Source: Deltaproteobacteria bacterium
Lineage (GTDB): Bacteria > Myxococcota_A > UBA9160 > PR03
DNA: 21,121 bases
Direction of reading: 5' to 3'
Assembly: GCA_018262315.1 (NCBI GenBank)
Contig: JAGSPS010000074.1
Coordinates: 1-21,121, forward strand
In this document: piece by piece, positions 1 to 9,400 of the stretch
Layout: every line of letters starts with the position of its first letter
How positions within the stretch are numbered: position 1 is the first letter of the stretch
The notes under the pieces: model-generated
Seen by the model: only the letters and a program-made list of their open reading frames with translations
The model's database searches: none
Told to the model about the DNA's origin: nothing
Program-made: the position numbers and the translations under genes

Positions 1-1189
1 TCGCCTCTTCCTGCCCTGCCCGCACCACCGCGCGCGCGCCGAAGCGTAGGGCGATCTCGTCGAGTGCGCGGTTGAGCCGCACGCTGCGCCGCCGCTCGCG
101 CGGCGGCTCGAAGAGGCCGAGCTGTGACGCGGCGACGTCCACCAGATTGGTCGCGCCCACACCCACCAGCCGGATCGGATCCGACGGGATGCGATCGAGC
201 AGCCGCCGCGCTTCGCGACCGAGCGCGACACCGTCGTCGGTCGGCTCGGCAAGCGTCGCGCGCCGCGTCAGCACCGGGTAGCCGCGCGCTCCCGGCGCCC
301 TGCGCGCGCCGAGTTTCACCTTGAGCACGACGGTGTGCGCCGCGAGTCCGTCGCGCCGCAGCCGGCGCGCCACCGCCTCCGCGTGGCCGAGCACCACCGC
401 ACCGATGCGCGCGCGATCTGCGACGTCGGCGTCGAAGGTGTTCTCCTCGCTGTACGAAACTGCATCGCGATCGGGGACCACGTCGCGCGCGTCCTCGCCG
501 CGCGCCAACGCGAAGGCGTGCGCGCCGAGCGAGTCGCCGACGAGCTTGCGCAACTGCTCGGCATCGCCGCGCGCGAGCGCACCGATCGTAGCGATGCCCG
601 CCGCCCGCAGGCGTGCCTCGGCGACCGGCCCCACGCCCCAGAGCCGACCCACCGGCAGCGGGTCGAGGAAGGCGCGCACCGCTTCGGGCGGCACTTCGCA
701 GAGGCCGTCGGGTTTCGCCTCGTCGCTCGCGATCTTTGCGACCATCTTGGTCGGCGCGATTCCCACCGACACCGCGAGATCGAGTTCTTCGCGCACCGCG
801 CTTCGCAGCGCTTCGCCGACGATGCGCGGGGCTCCGAGCAGGCGCTCGGTGCCGCTGAGATCGAGGAACGCCTCGTCGAGCGAGATCGGTTCGACGAGCG
901 GCGAGAAACGCGCGAAGAGCGCGAACACCTGTCGCGAAACGGCCGCGTAGCTGCGCATGTCGCCGCGCACGAAGATTCCGTTCGGGCAGAGCCGCCGCGC
1001 CTCGAAGCCCGGCATCGCCGAGTGCACGCCGAACACGCGCGCCTCGTAGCTCGCCGCCGACACCACACCGCGCGGTCCCGTACCACCCACGATCACCGGC
1101 TTGCCGCGCAGCTCCGGGTGGTCGCGCTGCTCCACCGACGCGAAGAACGCGTCCATGTCGGCGTGCAGGATGACGCGCGGGAACGACAC
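1..1189 (-). CDS. dinB: DNA polymerase IV, Y-family translesion polymerase (3' end cut by window edge)
   Basis: Translating the minus strand gives a Y-family polymerase: HADMDAFFASVEQ near the N-terminus (first metal-binding Asp about residue 11), SYEAR, then SLDEAFLD about 95 residues later, which carries the catalytic Asp-Glu pair. A helix-hairpin-helix-like segment (LWGVGPVAEARLRAAGI) and the start of the little-finger domain follow. Y-family enzymes extend primers past damaged template bases at low fidelity. The catalytic residues are intact, which argues against the inactive ImuB relative. I chose GTG at 1189 because DinB proteins begin only a few residues before the HxDMD motif. An in-frame ATG at 1267 overlaps the hydrolase stop codon as ATGA and would add 26 residues of unconserved-looking sequence; translational coupling makes it a real alternative. 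Neither start has a good ribosome binding site. The reading frame is still open at base 1, with about 395 residues visible. Confidence 0.93.
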   Translation of the reverse strand, partial: MSFPRVILHADMDAFFASVEQRDHPELRGKPVIVGGTGPRGVVSAASYEARVFGVHSAMPGFEARRLCPNGIFVRGDMRSYAAVSRQVFALFARFSPLVEPISLDEAFLDLSGTERLLGAPRIVGEALRSAVREELDLAVSVGIAPTKMVAKIASDEAKPDGLCEVPPEAVRAFLDPLPVGRLWGVGPVAEARLRAAGIATIGALARGDAEQLRKLVGDSLGAHAFALARGEDARDVVPDRDAVSYSEENTFDADVADRARIGAVVLGHAEAVARRLRRDGLAAHTVVLKVKLGARRAPGARGYPVLTRRATLAEPTDDGVALGREARRLLDRIPSDPIRLVGVGATNLVDVAASQLGLFEPPRERRRSVRLNRALDEIALRFGARAVVRAGQEEA

Positions 1190-1263
1190 GATCGGACCGT
1201 ACCACCCGCGGCGCGCCAGGGAACCAAGGGCTCGCGGCGCGCGCCCCCCCGTTTCACGAGCGC

Positions 1264-2151
1264 TCATCGAGACGCGGCGAGAAAGTTCCCGATCGCGGCG
1301 CCGACTTCGCACGGGCGCTCCAGCGCAGCGAAATGCGTGGCGCCCGGAATCGTGACGATCTGCACCGACGGCAGCGCCGCGACGAGCCGATCGCGCAGCG
1401 CCGGCGGGACTGCGCTGTGCTCCCCGAGCACGAGCAGCAGCGGCGCACGGATCGACCCGGCGAGCGGCCACAGGTCGAGCGCCGCGGCGCCTTCGTAGCA
1501 GCACGCCTCGCGCTCGCCCGTGCAGCGCAGCATCACGCCTTCGCCATCGGGCGCGAGGACACCGCGCAGCAGCGCGTCGAACGCGGTGGGAGAGAAGCCC
1601 GCGTAGGGCTGTCGCGCGCGCAGTCGCTCGCGCGCTTCGGCGAACGAGGCGAAGCGCTCGCGGCGCCGGCGCGCGGCCATCGCGAGGAACGACGAGCCCG
1701 CGAACGAATCCGCGTCGCGCGGCGCCGGCTTCTCGAAGAGCACCGGCTCGACGGCCACCAGCGCGGCGAAGTGCTCCGGATGCATGCCCGCTGCCGCGAG
1801 CAGCGCCGTGGCGCCGCTCGAATGGCCGATCCCGACGACGCGCCGTGCTTCCTCTTCCTCGGCCGACAACGACGCTGCAAGCGCCGCAACATCCGCGGCG
1901 AGCCGCGTCCACTGGTAGGCCGCAGGGTCGACCGGCGCATCGCTGCCGCCGTGGCCGCGCTGGTCGATCGCCACCGCGCGCAGCGACGTTCGCATCGTTC
2001 GCCGGAGTTCCGCCACGACTGGTTGCCAGCCGTCGGCGCAAAAGCTCGTCGCATGGACGAACAATGCGCTCGGTCCGGCGCCCTTCCATTCCAGTGCGCG
2101 GAAGCGCAACCCATTTGCCACGAGCGTTCGTTCGCACGGCTCGATCGCCAT
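1264..2151 (-). CDS. alpha/beta hydrolase
   Basis: A 295-residue alpha/beta-hydrolase fold protein. Visible marks are the HATSFCADGW segment near residue 33 (oxyanion-hole region), DQRGHGGSD, the nucleophile elbow GHSSG with Ser at about residue 111, and a late GATHF carrying the likely catalytic His. The third catalytic position falls in GEHSAV, where relatives often have Asp after the Ser, so the acid residue is unclear. The substrate cannot be told from sequence. I chose ATG 2151 (MAIEPCERTL...) because the open frame continues to 2256 but would then overlap the divergent pepF-like gene and add no domain sequence. That leaves only 25 bp between the two divergent start codons. The gene lies just upstream of dinB on the same strand, and the stop codon overlaps a possible dinB ATG, so the two may be cotranscribed. 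Confidence 0.88.
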   Translation of the reverse strand: MAIEPCERTLVANGLRFRALEWKGAGPSALFVHATSFCADGWQPVVAELRRTMRTSLRAVAIDQRGHGGSDAPVDPAAYQWTRLAADVAALAASLSAEEEEARRVVGIGHSSGATALLAAAGMHPEHFAALVAVEPVLFEKPAPRDADSFAGSSFLAMAARRRRERFASFAEARERLRARQPYAGFSPTAFDALLRGVLAPDGEGVMLRCTGEREACCYEGAAALDLWPLAGSIRAPLLLVLGEHSAVPPALRDRLVAALPSVQIVTIPGATHFAALERPCEVGAAIGNFLAASR

Positions 2152-2176
2152 CGCGCCGCAGTCTACGGAGTCCGTT

Positions 2177-4036
2177 ATGGTCGGCGCCATGACCGAAGCA
2201 GCGCCCGCAACCACTCCCGACACGACGAGCCAGCGCGGCCCGGCCGCCGGTGTCACCTGGGATCTCGGCGATCTCTACGCCGGTCCCGATGACCCGCGCA
2301 TCGAGGCCGATCTCGCGCGAGCGCTCGCCGCCGCGCAGCGCTTCGCCGAGCGCTATCGAACTCGCGTCGCGGAACTCGACGCCGCGGCGCTGGTCGCGGC
2401 GATCGACGAGCTGGAGGCATTCGAAGAACCGGCGTACCGCGCCGCGGCGTTCGCGCAGTTGCTGTTCGCCTCCGACACTTCGGCGCCGCGCCACGGGGCG
2501 CTGCTCCAGCGCGTGCAGGAGCGCGGCACCGAGATCCGCAACGCCGTCGTGTTCTTCGAGCTGGAGTGGGTCGCGATCGACGACGCGCGCGCCGCCGCGC
2601 TGTTCGCTGCACCCGTGCTGGCCCGCCGCCTCCATCTGCTCGAACAGATGCGGAAGATTCGCCCCCACGTGCTCTCGGAAGCCGAGGAACGCCTGCTCGA
2701 AGAAACCGCCAACACGGGACCGCGCGCGTTCTCGCGCCTGTTCGACGAGACGCTCGGCTCGCTGCGCTTCCAACTCGAAGTTGCGGACGGAAAGACGGAG
2801 GAGAAGAGCGAGGAAGAGGTTCTCTCGTTGCTCTACGAACCCGACCGCGCGCTGCGCCGTCGCGCCGCCGATTCGCTGACGCGCGGCCTGCGCGAAAACT
2901 CGCGGCTGCTGGCGTTCGTCTTCAACACGCTGGTGCAGGACAAGGCCACGCGCGATCGGCTGCGCCACTACGCGTCGCCGATCGATGAACGCAATCTCGC
3001 CAACGAGATCGACGACACCACGGTGCAGGCGCTGATGACGGCGTGCGAGCGGCGCGGCGCGCTGGTCGCGCGCTACTACCGCTTGAAGGCGAGGCTGCTC
3101 GGACTTCCCGAGCTCGAGGACTACGACCGCTACGCACCGGTGCTCGCGGCCGACGGCGCGCGCTCCTTCGACGCCGCGCGCGCCCTCGTGCTCGAAGCCT
3201 ACGGCGACTTCTCGCCGCGCATGGCGGAGATCGCCGGGCACTTCTTCGAGCGCCGCTGGATCGATGCAGAGCTGCGCAACGGCAAGCGCGGCGGCGCCTT
3301 CTCCGCCTCGACGATCCCGAGCTCACATCCCTACGTGATGCTCAACTACACCGGGACGCTGCGCGACGTGATGACGCTGGCGCACGAACTCGGCCACGGC
3401 GTGCATCAGGTTCTCTCGCGCGCGCGGGGCCTCTTCGAGATGGATGCGCCGCTCACCACGGCGGAGACCGCCAGCGTGTTCGGCGAGATGCTGACCTTCC
3501 GCCGCCTGCTGCGCGACGAGCCGGATCCCGCCGTCCGCCTGGGCCTGCTCTGCGGCAAGCTCGAGGACGCCTTCGCCACCGTGTTCCGCCAGGTGGTGAT
3601 GACGCGCTTCGAGGAGAAGCTGCACCGCGCGCGCCGCGCCGAGGGCGAGCTGCCGATCCCGCGCGTGAACGAGCTGTGGATGGAAGCCAACCGCCCGATG
3701 TTCGGCGACGCGGTGCGCCTGCGCGACGACTACGCCTGGTGGTGGCTCTACATCCCGCACTTCGTGCACAGCCCGTTCTACTGCTACGCGTACGCCTTCG
3801 GCGAACTGCTCGTGCTGGCGCTGGTGCAGCGCTACGACGAAGAAGGCGCTGCGTTCGTGCCGCGCTACCTCGCGATGCTCGAAGCGGGGGGCTCCCAGTC
3901 GCCGCGCGAAGTCGTCGCGCACACGGGCCTCGACATCGGCGACCCCGACTTCTGGGAGCGCGGTCTCGCGCTGCTCGAGAAGATGGTCGCCGAAGCGGAA
4001 TCGCTGGCCATGCACTGCGGGAGGCTCTCGCAATGA
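2177..4036 (+). CDS. pepF: M3 family oligoendopeptidase (PepF-like zinc metallopeptidase)
   Basis: A 619-residue protein with the M3 zinc motif HELGH at residues 403-407 and a downstream TAETASVFGE segment whose Glu (about residue 430) is the expected third zinc ligand. The N-terminus WDLGDLYAGPDDP is typical of the PepF/M3 group, as is SHPYVMLNYTGTLRDV just before the zinc helix. Length matches the family (about 600). No signal peptide is visible, so it is probably cytoplasmic and hydrolyses short peptides. ATG 2177 has GGAG at 2167-2170 with a 6-nt spacer; a second ATG at 2189 is less well placed. The gene faces the hydrolase divergently across 25 bp and converges on the membrane protein gene at 4083. 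The symbol is by family resemblance; the group includes paralogues with different substrate ranges. Confidence 0.93.
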   Translation: MVGAMTEAAPATTPDTTSQRGPAAGVTWDLGDLYAGPDDPRIEADLARALAAAQRFAERYRTRVAELDAAALVAAIDELEAFEEPAYRAAAFAQLLFASDTSAPRHGALLQRVQERGTEIRNAVVFFELEWVAIDDARAAALFAAPVLARRLHLLEQMRKIRPHVLSEAEERLLEETANTGPRAFSRLFDETLGSLRFQLEVADGKTEEKSEEEVLSLLYEPDRALRRRAADSLTRGLRENSRLLAFVFNTLVQDKATRDRLRHYASPIDERNLANEIDDTTVQALMTACERRGALVARYYRLKARLLGLPELEDYDRYAPVLAADGARSFDAARALVLEAYGDFSPRMAEIAGHFFERRWIDAELRNGKRGGAFSASTIPSSHPYVMLNYTGTLRDVMTLAHELGHGVHQVLSRARGLFEMDAPLTTAETASVFGEMLTFRRLLRDEPDPAVRLGLLCGKLEDAFATVFRQVVMTRFEEKLHRARRAEGELPIPRVNELWMEANRPMFGDAVRLRDDYAWWWLYIPHFVHSPFYCYAYAFGELLVLALVQRYDEEGAAFVPRYLAMLEAGGSQSPREVVAHTGLDIGDPDFWERGLALLEKMVAEAESLAMHCGRLSQ

Positions 4037-4082
4037 GCGAGCATCCAATCGCAAAGCGCATGCTCGGACGACTCGCCAGCGA

Positions 4083-4832
4083 TCACATCGAAGCGTTCGG
4101 AGCCTGATCTCGGATCCAGAGCTTCCACCACTCGGGCGCCGCGAAGGCGAGCCAGAGCGCAACCGCCGCCACCAGACCGCAGATCGAAAGCACGAGCGTC
4201 AGGAGCGGCAGCTCGTTCATCGGCTGGCCATAGGCGAGACCCACGAGCATCCCGATGAGTGAGCCGCTGCCCGCCATGCCGGCGCCGATGCCCCAGAGCA
4301 GGAAACGATTCGCAACGAGCGGGTCGGCGATGCCGATGCGAAGCCGTCGCCGCATGCGGAGCCACCAGCGCAGCGCCTCGCAAGATCCCCAGAGCAGGAC
4401 TCCGACCTGGACGCCCTGGCGTACCAGGATCCAGCCGGGCTGCATCCACGCCGCCGGCGCGAAGCCGGTGCTCCGCGCGTCGCCGACGATCGCCACCACG
4501 AGTAACGCGACCGAGGCGAACGCGATCGCCGCGGCGGCCCGCGAACTCGGGTGGTAGATCTTCCAGTTGAAGATCGCCTTGGCGGCGGCGCCGCCACCGA
4601 CTGCGAGCGCCGAGAGTCCCGCGAGCAGCGACGGAGCGTCCGGTTGGTGGGCGCCAGCCACCGCGGCCAGCATGACCAGACCGAATCCAACCGGCCCGAT
4701 GCCGAGCACACCGAGACCGAGCAGCAACTCCGGCAGCGCTCGCGTGCGTCCCCACTGCGCGAGCATCCGTACGCCCACCCAGAGCGACACGAAGAAAAAG
4801 GCGAGAAACCCCGGTAGGGCGAGAAGCTGCAC
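4083..4832 (-). CDS. seven-helix integral membrane protein of unknown function
   Basis: A 249-residue, very hydrophobic protein with seven predicted membrane spans: about residues 4-24, 33-60, 68-88, 95-118, 130-155, 172-198 and 205-235. The N-terminus is a membrane segment rather than a cleaved signal. An aromatic-basic motif FNWKIYHPSS follows helix 3, and the C-terminus ends in a Trp-rich tail (PEWWKLWI). I recall similar seven-helix proteins with an aromatic tail in deltaproteobacteria-like genomes but cannot name a family or function. The start is GTG at 4832, supported by a strong AGGAGGG Shine-Dalgarno five to six bases upstream. The gene lies 81 bp downstream of the FAD oxidoreductase on the same strand, so the two may share a transcript. 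It converges with the pepF-like gene across a 46-bp gap in which no clear terminator was seen. Confidence 0.8.
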   Translation of the reverse strand: MQLLALPGFLAFFFVSLWVGVRMLAQWGRTRALPELLLGLGVLGIGPVGFGLVMLAAVAGAHQPDAPSLLAGLSALAVGGGAAAKAIFNWKIYHPSSRAAAAIAFASVALLVVAIVGDARSTGFAPAAWMQPGWILVRQGVQVGVLLWGSCEALRWWLRMRRRLRIGIADPLVANRFLLWGIGAGMAGSGSLIGMLVGLAYGQPMNELPLLTLVLSICGLVAAVALWLAFAAPEWWKLWIRDQAPNASM

Positions 4833-4913
4833 GACTCCCTCCTGCGCGACACGCGGCGAAGGTCATCGGCAGATCACGTGCAGAACCTGATCGGAGCGAG
4901 AGAGCGCCGCGGA

Positions 4914-6278
4914 TCAGCCCGCGACGGCCCGCGCGATCTCCGTGGCGGCGCGCATGCCGCTGGTGAGCGCCATCTCGGTGTACGGGCCGATCAGATAGTC
5001 GCCCGCAAAGGCGAGCCGTGGCGAACGCTCGCGGCGCGCGAGGAACGCAGCGAGTTGCGGCAGATAGCCGGCGTAGAAGAGCGGGAGCATGGGATCCCAG
5101 CGGTGCACCGCCGTCGCGATCGGGTCGAGGCGGCCGACGGGCGTGTGCGCGAGCGCCTCGATCACGTGCGCGACGACGGCTGCGTCGGGCGCGTCGCGCA
5201 GACGCTCCGCGGCGGTCGCCGTGAGCGCTGCATTCAGCAAGCCCGCGCCGGCCGGCGCCACGCGCGGCTTGTGGTGATCGACCGCGAGTCCGTAGAGGCC
5301 GACGTCCTCGCGACGCGGAAAAGCGACGCCGTACCACGGCAGCGTCTCCGGCGCGCGCTCGGTCATCAGGAAGCAGACCATGCCGCGCACGTAGCGAACC
5401 CGCGCGAAGAACGACTTTTCCTCGGGCGTGAGCGACGCGACCACGCCCGAAACCAGCGAGCCCGGCAGCGCGACCACCACGGCATCGGCGAGCACGCGGT
5501 CCTCGCGGTCGCCGGCGCCGCTCTGCCCGCTGTGTCTGCTGGACCGGATGGTGAGGCGGGCACCGTCGGCGTTGGTCTCGATCGCGGTCACTTCGCAGCC
5601 GGTGCGCACGGGCACCTGCTCGGCGAGCGTCTGCGTGAGCAGCCCGATGCCGCCGTCGAACGCCTGGAGCTGAAAGCCCGAGAGAACGAAGCGCGCGCTG
5701 AGGAGCGCGAAGGCGCTCGAAAGATCCTCGGGATCGGCGTCGAAAGTCGACGAGAACGCCGGCACGAACAGATACTCCGCCGCTTCCTCGCCGACGATGC
5801 GCGCGAGCCCGCGCGCGAGGGTTTCCCGGTCGATCCCCGCGGCGCGCTCGGGATGATACGGATCGAGGCGGCGGCGATGCCTCGCGAGTTCGAACAGCAA
5901 CCGCGGGAGTCGCAATTTCGCGCCGGTGGAAAGCAGTCGCGAACGCGCGAACGCGACGAGCGAGTCGTAGTCGCCCGCGTGCAGCATGCCGTCACGCAGG
6001 ATCGCGTTGCTGGTGTTCGCAACGGGGTGCAGCCGCGCGCGCAGTCCGAGCGCATCGACGACGCGCTGCATGTTGCGATAGCCACTCGCGACGAACTGCG
6101 CGCCGCGATCGACGACGAAGTCGCCGCGCGGCGTCGTGACGCGCTCGCTGCGCATCCGCCCGCCCGCCACCGGCTCGCGCTCGAGCACCTCGACGTCGTG
6201 GCCGGCACGGCGAAGCCGCCACGCGCAAGTGAGCCCCGCAACGCCTCCCCCCACGACCACAACCGACGCCATCCACAC
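4914..6278 (-). CDS. FAD-dependent protoporphyrinogen-oxidase-like oxidoreductase (flavin amine oxidase superfamily)
   Basis: A 454-residue flavoprotein. The N-terminal Rossmann dinucleotide motif VVGGGVAGLTCAWRL (residues 7-21) is followed by an acidic strand end (EVLERE) and GGRMRS, the standard start of the flavin amine oxidase / protoporphyrinogen oxidase superfamily. A DRGAQF segment follows near residue 57. The C-terminal AGDYLIGPYTEMALTSGMRAA segment is the second FAD-contacting motif. The family oxidises porphyrinogens, amines or carotenoid-like substrates. No hem genes are adjacent, so the substrate is left open. ATG 6278 and ATG 6272 are both possible starts, giving a difference of two residues; neither has a strong Shine-Dalgarno. 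The 5' end faces dnaE2 across a region filled by a palindromic repeat element. Confidence 0.87.
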   Translation of the reverse strand: MWMASVVVVGGGVAGLTCAWRLRRAGHDVEVLEREPVAGGRMRSERVTTPRGDFVVDRGAQFVASGYRNMQRVVDALGLRARLHPVANTSNAILRDGMLHAGDYDSLVAFARSRLLSTGAKLRLPRLLFELARHRRRLDPYHPERAAGIDRETLARGLARIVGEEAAEYLFVPAFSSTFDADPEDLSSAFALLSARFVLSGFQLQAFDGGIGLLTQTLAEQVPVRTGCEVTAIETNADGARLTIRSSRHSGQSGAGDREDRVLADAVVVALPGSLVSGVVASLTPEEKSFFARVRYVRGMVCFLMTERAPETLPWYGVAFPRREDVGLYGLAVDHHKPRVAPAGAGLLNAALTATAAERLRDAPDAAVVAHVIEALAHTPVGRLDPIATAVHRWDPMLPLFYAGYLPQLAAFLARRERSPRLAFAGDYLIGPYTEMALTSGMRAATEIARAVAG

Positions 6279-6283
6279 ATCTT

Positions 6284-6405
6284 AGGGAGGTGCCTCTCAG
6301 GGAGGTGCCGGGCGTCAAGTTATTTCTTGTCAAGTTATGGGAACAACCTGACCGGAATAACTTGACGCCCAAATAAGTTGACGCCCGGCACCCCCGAAGG
6401 GGTGC
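6284..6405. repeat. REP-like composite palindromic element A
   Basis: Outer arms 6304-6324 and 6372-6392 are 21 bp each and reverse complementary with one mismatch. An inner arm at 6356-6370 is a perfect 15-bp reverse complement of 6310-6324, so left-arm DNA can pair with either of two right-hand partners. A direct repeat AGGGAGGTGCC at 6284-6294 and 6299-6309 leads in, GTCAAGTTAT occurs twice (6314 and 6329), and a 7-bp GC-rich hairpin (6388-6394 with 6399-6405, loop CGAA) closes the right side. The element fills the divergent gap between the FAD oxidoreductase and dnaE2 and resembles elements B and C in layout. No transposase is encoded here. REP-type origin is an inference from structure. 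Confidence 0.75.
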
Positions 6406-6419
6406 TCCTGGGTGCGTTG

Positions 6420-6436
6420 ACTTGTGGCGAACAAGT
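6420..6436. promoter_or_regulatory. short palindrome upstream of dnaE2, candidate operator
   Basis: ACTTGT-N5-ACAAGT is a perfect 6-bp inverted repeat around a 5-base centre, 16 bp before the preferred dnaE2 start. It overlaps the alternative GTG at 6435. It does not match the CTGT-N8-ACAG pattern of gammaproteobacterial LexA boxes. It may be a regulator site, or simply the tail of the adjacent repeat element, with which it shares CGTTGACTTG. Confidence 0.3.
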
Positions 6437-6452
6437 GGCGAAAGTCGGCTTC

Positions 6453-9400
6453 GTGTCCCACCCGTCTTCCTCCGATGTCGTCGAGCTGCGCTGCGCGAGC
6501 GCTTTTTCTTTTCTCGAAGGTGCCAGCAACCCCGAAGACCTCGCCGAGCGCGCCGCTGAGCTGGGCTACGGCGCCGTCGCGCTCGCCGATCGCGGCGGCC
6601 TCTACGGGATCCCGCGCTTCCACCAGGCAGCGAAGGCGGCGGGAATCGAGGCGATCGTAGGAGCAAGGATCGCGGTCACTGACCGCGATCCGCGCAGTGA
6701 GCCGAAGGCGAACGAAGGTCATCGGGCCAGAATCGCGGTGAAAGACGGGCCCGAGCTGCTGCTGCTGGTCGAGTCGCAGCGCGGCTATCGAAACCTCTCG
6801 CGGCTGCTCACCGTGGCCCACGAACGGGGCGGCAAGAGCGACGCATCGGCGACCTGGGACGAAGTCGCCGAGCACGCGGGTGATCTCATCGCGCTGGTGC
6901 GCGGAGACGGCTCGCTCTCCGCCGCGTCACTCGATCGGACCCGTGGCGTGCTCGGACCCGGGCGGGTGTGGGTCGACGTCTCGCGCCATCTCGACCGGCG
7001 CGCCGAAGGCGAAGCGCGCTGGGCAGCGGCCGTCGCGGAATCACTCGGCGTCCCGATCGCCGCGACCAACGACGTGCGCCACGCGCGCCAATCGGATCGC
7101 CCGCTCTTCGACGCCCTCAGCTGCCTACGCCACCACGTGACCCTCGACAGCGCGGGCCGTCGCCTCGCGCCCAACGCCGAACGCCATCTGCTCGCAGCGG
7201 CGGAGTGGACGCGCCGCTTCGCCGATCGTCCCGCGTGGCTCGCTGCGACGCGCCAGGTCGCCGGGCGCTGCGCCTTCCGCATCGGCGACCTCGGCTACCG
7301 CTTCCCCACCTTCCCCACCGAAGACGGCGAGTCGCAGCCGTCGCTGCTGCGCCGTCTCACCCTCGACGGCGCGCGCATGCGCTACGGCCATCCGCTTCCC
7401 GAACGCGCGCACCGCCAGCTCGAGCACGAACTGCGCGTGATCGAGAAGCTCGACCTCGCCGGCTACTTCCTGATCGTGTGGGACATCGCGCGCTACGCAC
7501 GCGAGCGTCGCATGCTGGCGCAGGGGCGCGGATCGGCCGCCAACAGCGCCGTCTGCTACGCGCTCGGCATCACCGCCGTCGACCCCGTCGGCATGGAGTT
7601 GCTCTTCGAGCGCTTCCTCTCCGAAGAGCGCGGCGAGTGGCCCGACATCGACATCGATCTGCCGTCGGGCGATCCGCGCGAGGACGTGATCCAGTATGTC
7701 TTCGCGCGCTACGGACGACACGGCGCCGCGATGACCGCCAACGTCATCACCTACCGCACGCGACTCGCCGTGCGCGAAATGGGCAAGGTGCTCGGTCTCG
7801 CGCCCGACGCCATCGACAAGCTCGCCAGGGTGCTCGCCACGCTCGAGCTGCGCGAAGGACTCGACGAAACGCGCGCGCTGCTGCGCCAGGGCGGCGTCGA
7901 CCCCGATGCGCCGCGCGTGCTCCGCCTGCTCGGCCTCGTCGATCGCGTGCGCGGCCTGCCGCGCCATCTCGGCCAGCACTCGGGCGGCATCGTGATCGCC
8001 GCGGGCCGCCTCGACGAAGTCGTGCCGATCGAACCCGCGTCGATGCCCGGTCGCCGCGTGGTGCAATGGGACAAGGACGACTGCGCCGACCTCGGCATCA
8101 TAAAGATCGACCTGCTCGGCCTCGGCATGCTGAATGCGCTCGAGCACACCATCCGGCTCGCGCGCGAGCACGAAGGCGTCGCGATCGACCTCGCGAAACT
8201 CCCGCCCGATGATCCCGCCACTTTTGCCATGATCCAGCGCGCCGACACCATGGGCACCTTCCAGATCGAGAGCCGCGCGCAGATGGCGACACTGCCGCGC
8301 ATGAAGCCCGCGAACTTCTACGACCTGGTGGTGGAAGTCGCGATCATCCGCCCCGGCCCGATCGTCGGGAAGATGGTGCACCCCTACCTGAACCGGCGCG
8401 CCGGTCGCGAACCCGTCGAGTACTCGCATCCGTCGCTCGAACCGATTCTGCGTCGCACCCTCGGCGTCCCGCTCTTCCAGGAACAACTGCTGCGACTCGC
8501 GATGACGGCAGCCGGCTTCAGCGGCGGCGAAGCCGAAGAGCTGCGGCGCGCGATGGGCTTCAAGCGCTCCCGGGAGCGCATGCAGAAGATCGAAGCCAGG
8601 CTGCGCCACGGCATGACCGAGCGCGGCATCACGGGCACCGCGCAAGACGACATCGTGCGTGGCATCACCAGCTTCGCCCTCTACGGCTTCCCCGAATCCC
8701 ACGCCGCCAGCTTCGCCTTGATCGCCTATGCCTCGTCCTGGCTCAAATGCCACCACCCCGCCGCCTTCCTCGCGGGATTGCTCAACGCCTGGCCGATGGG
8801 CTTCTACTCGCCCGCAAGCCTCATCAAAGACGCCCAACGCCACGGCGTCGCGGTGCTTCCCATCGACGTACTCCATTCGAAGTGGCTATGCGACCTCGAA
8901 AGCAAGAGGTGCCGGCTAGGTTTTCGATTCGTGCAAGGCCTCCACTCCGAAACCGCTCGACGCATCGAGGCGGCGCGCGGCGAGCGACCGTTCGCGCACG
9001 TCGCCGACCTCGCGCGCCGCGCCGAACTCTCGCGCGCCGAGCTGCTGACGCTCGCCGAACTCGGTGCGCTCGCTTCGATCGACCCCGACGCCTGCTCGCG
9101 GCGTGCCGCACTCTGGCAGGTGGCGGCTCTCGAACGCGACCACCGATCGCTCTTCGCCGGCGCCTCCCCGCCCGCGGCCACTTCGCCGCTGCCCGAGATG
9201 AGCGCACTCGAGGAAACCCTCGCCGACTACCGTGCGAGCGGAGTCTCGACGGGCCCGCACGTGATGGCGCACCTGCGCGAGCGGCTCGCGCAGCGCGGTG
9301 TGCTCTCCGCAATTGCGCTACGCGACGTCCCGAATGACTGCTGGGTGCGCACGGCGGGCCACGTCATCGTGCGCCAGCGACCCGGTTCCGCGGGCGGCAT

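Noticed and set aside
1..1189. ImuB instead of DinB
   Set aside because: The catalytic DMD and DEA residues are intact, whereas ImuB has lost them, and imuA is absent nearby.
4033..4107. 24-codon plus-strand frame overlapping the pepF-like stop as ATGA
   Set aside because: Too short, no recognisable content, no separate ribosome binding site, and it runs into the convergent membrane protein gene.
6378..6452. TTG 6378 as the dnaE2 start
   Set aside because: It lies inside the palindromic element, has no ribosome binding site and adds residues not seen in DnaE2 proteins.
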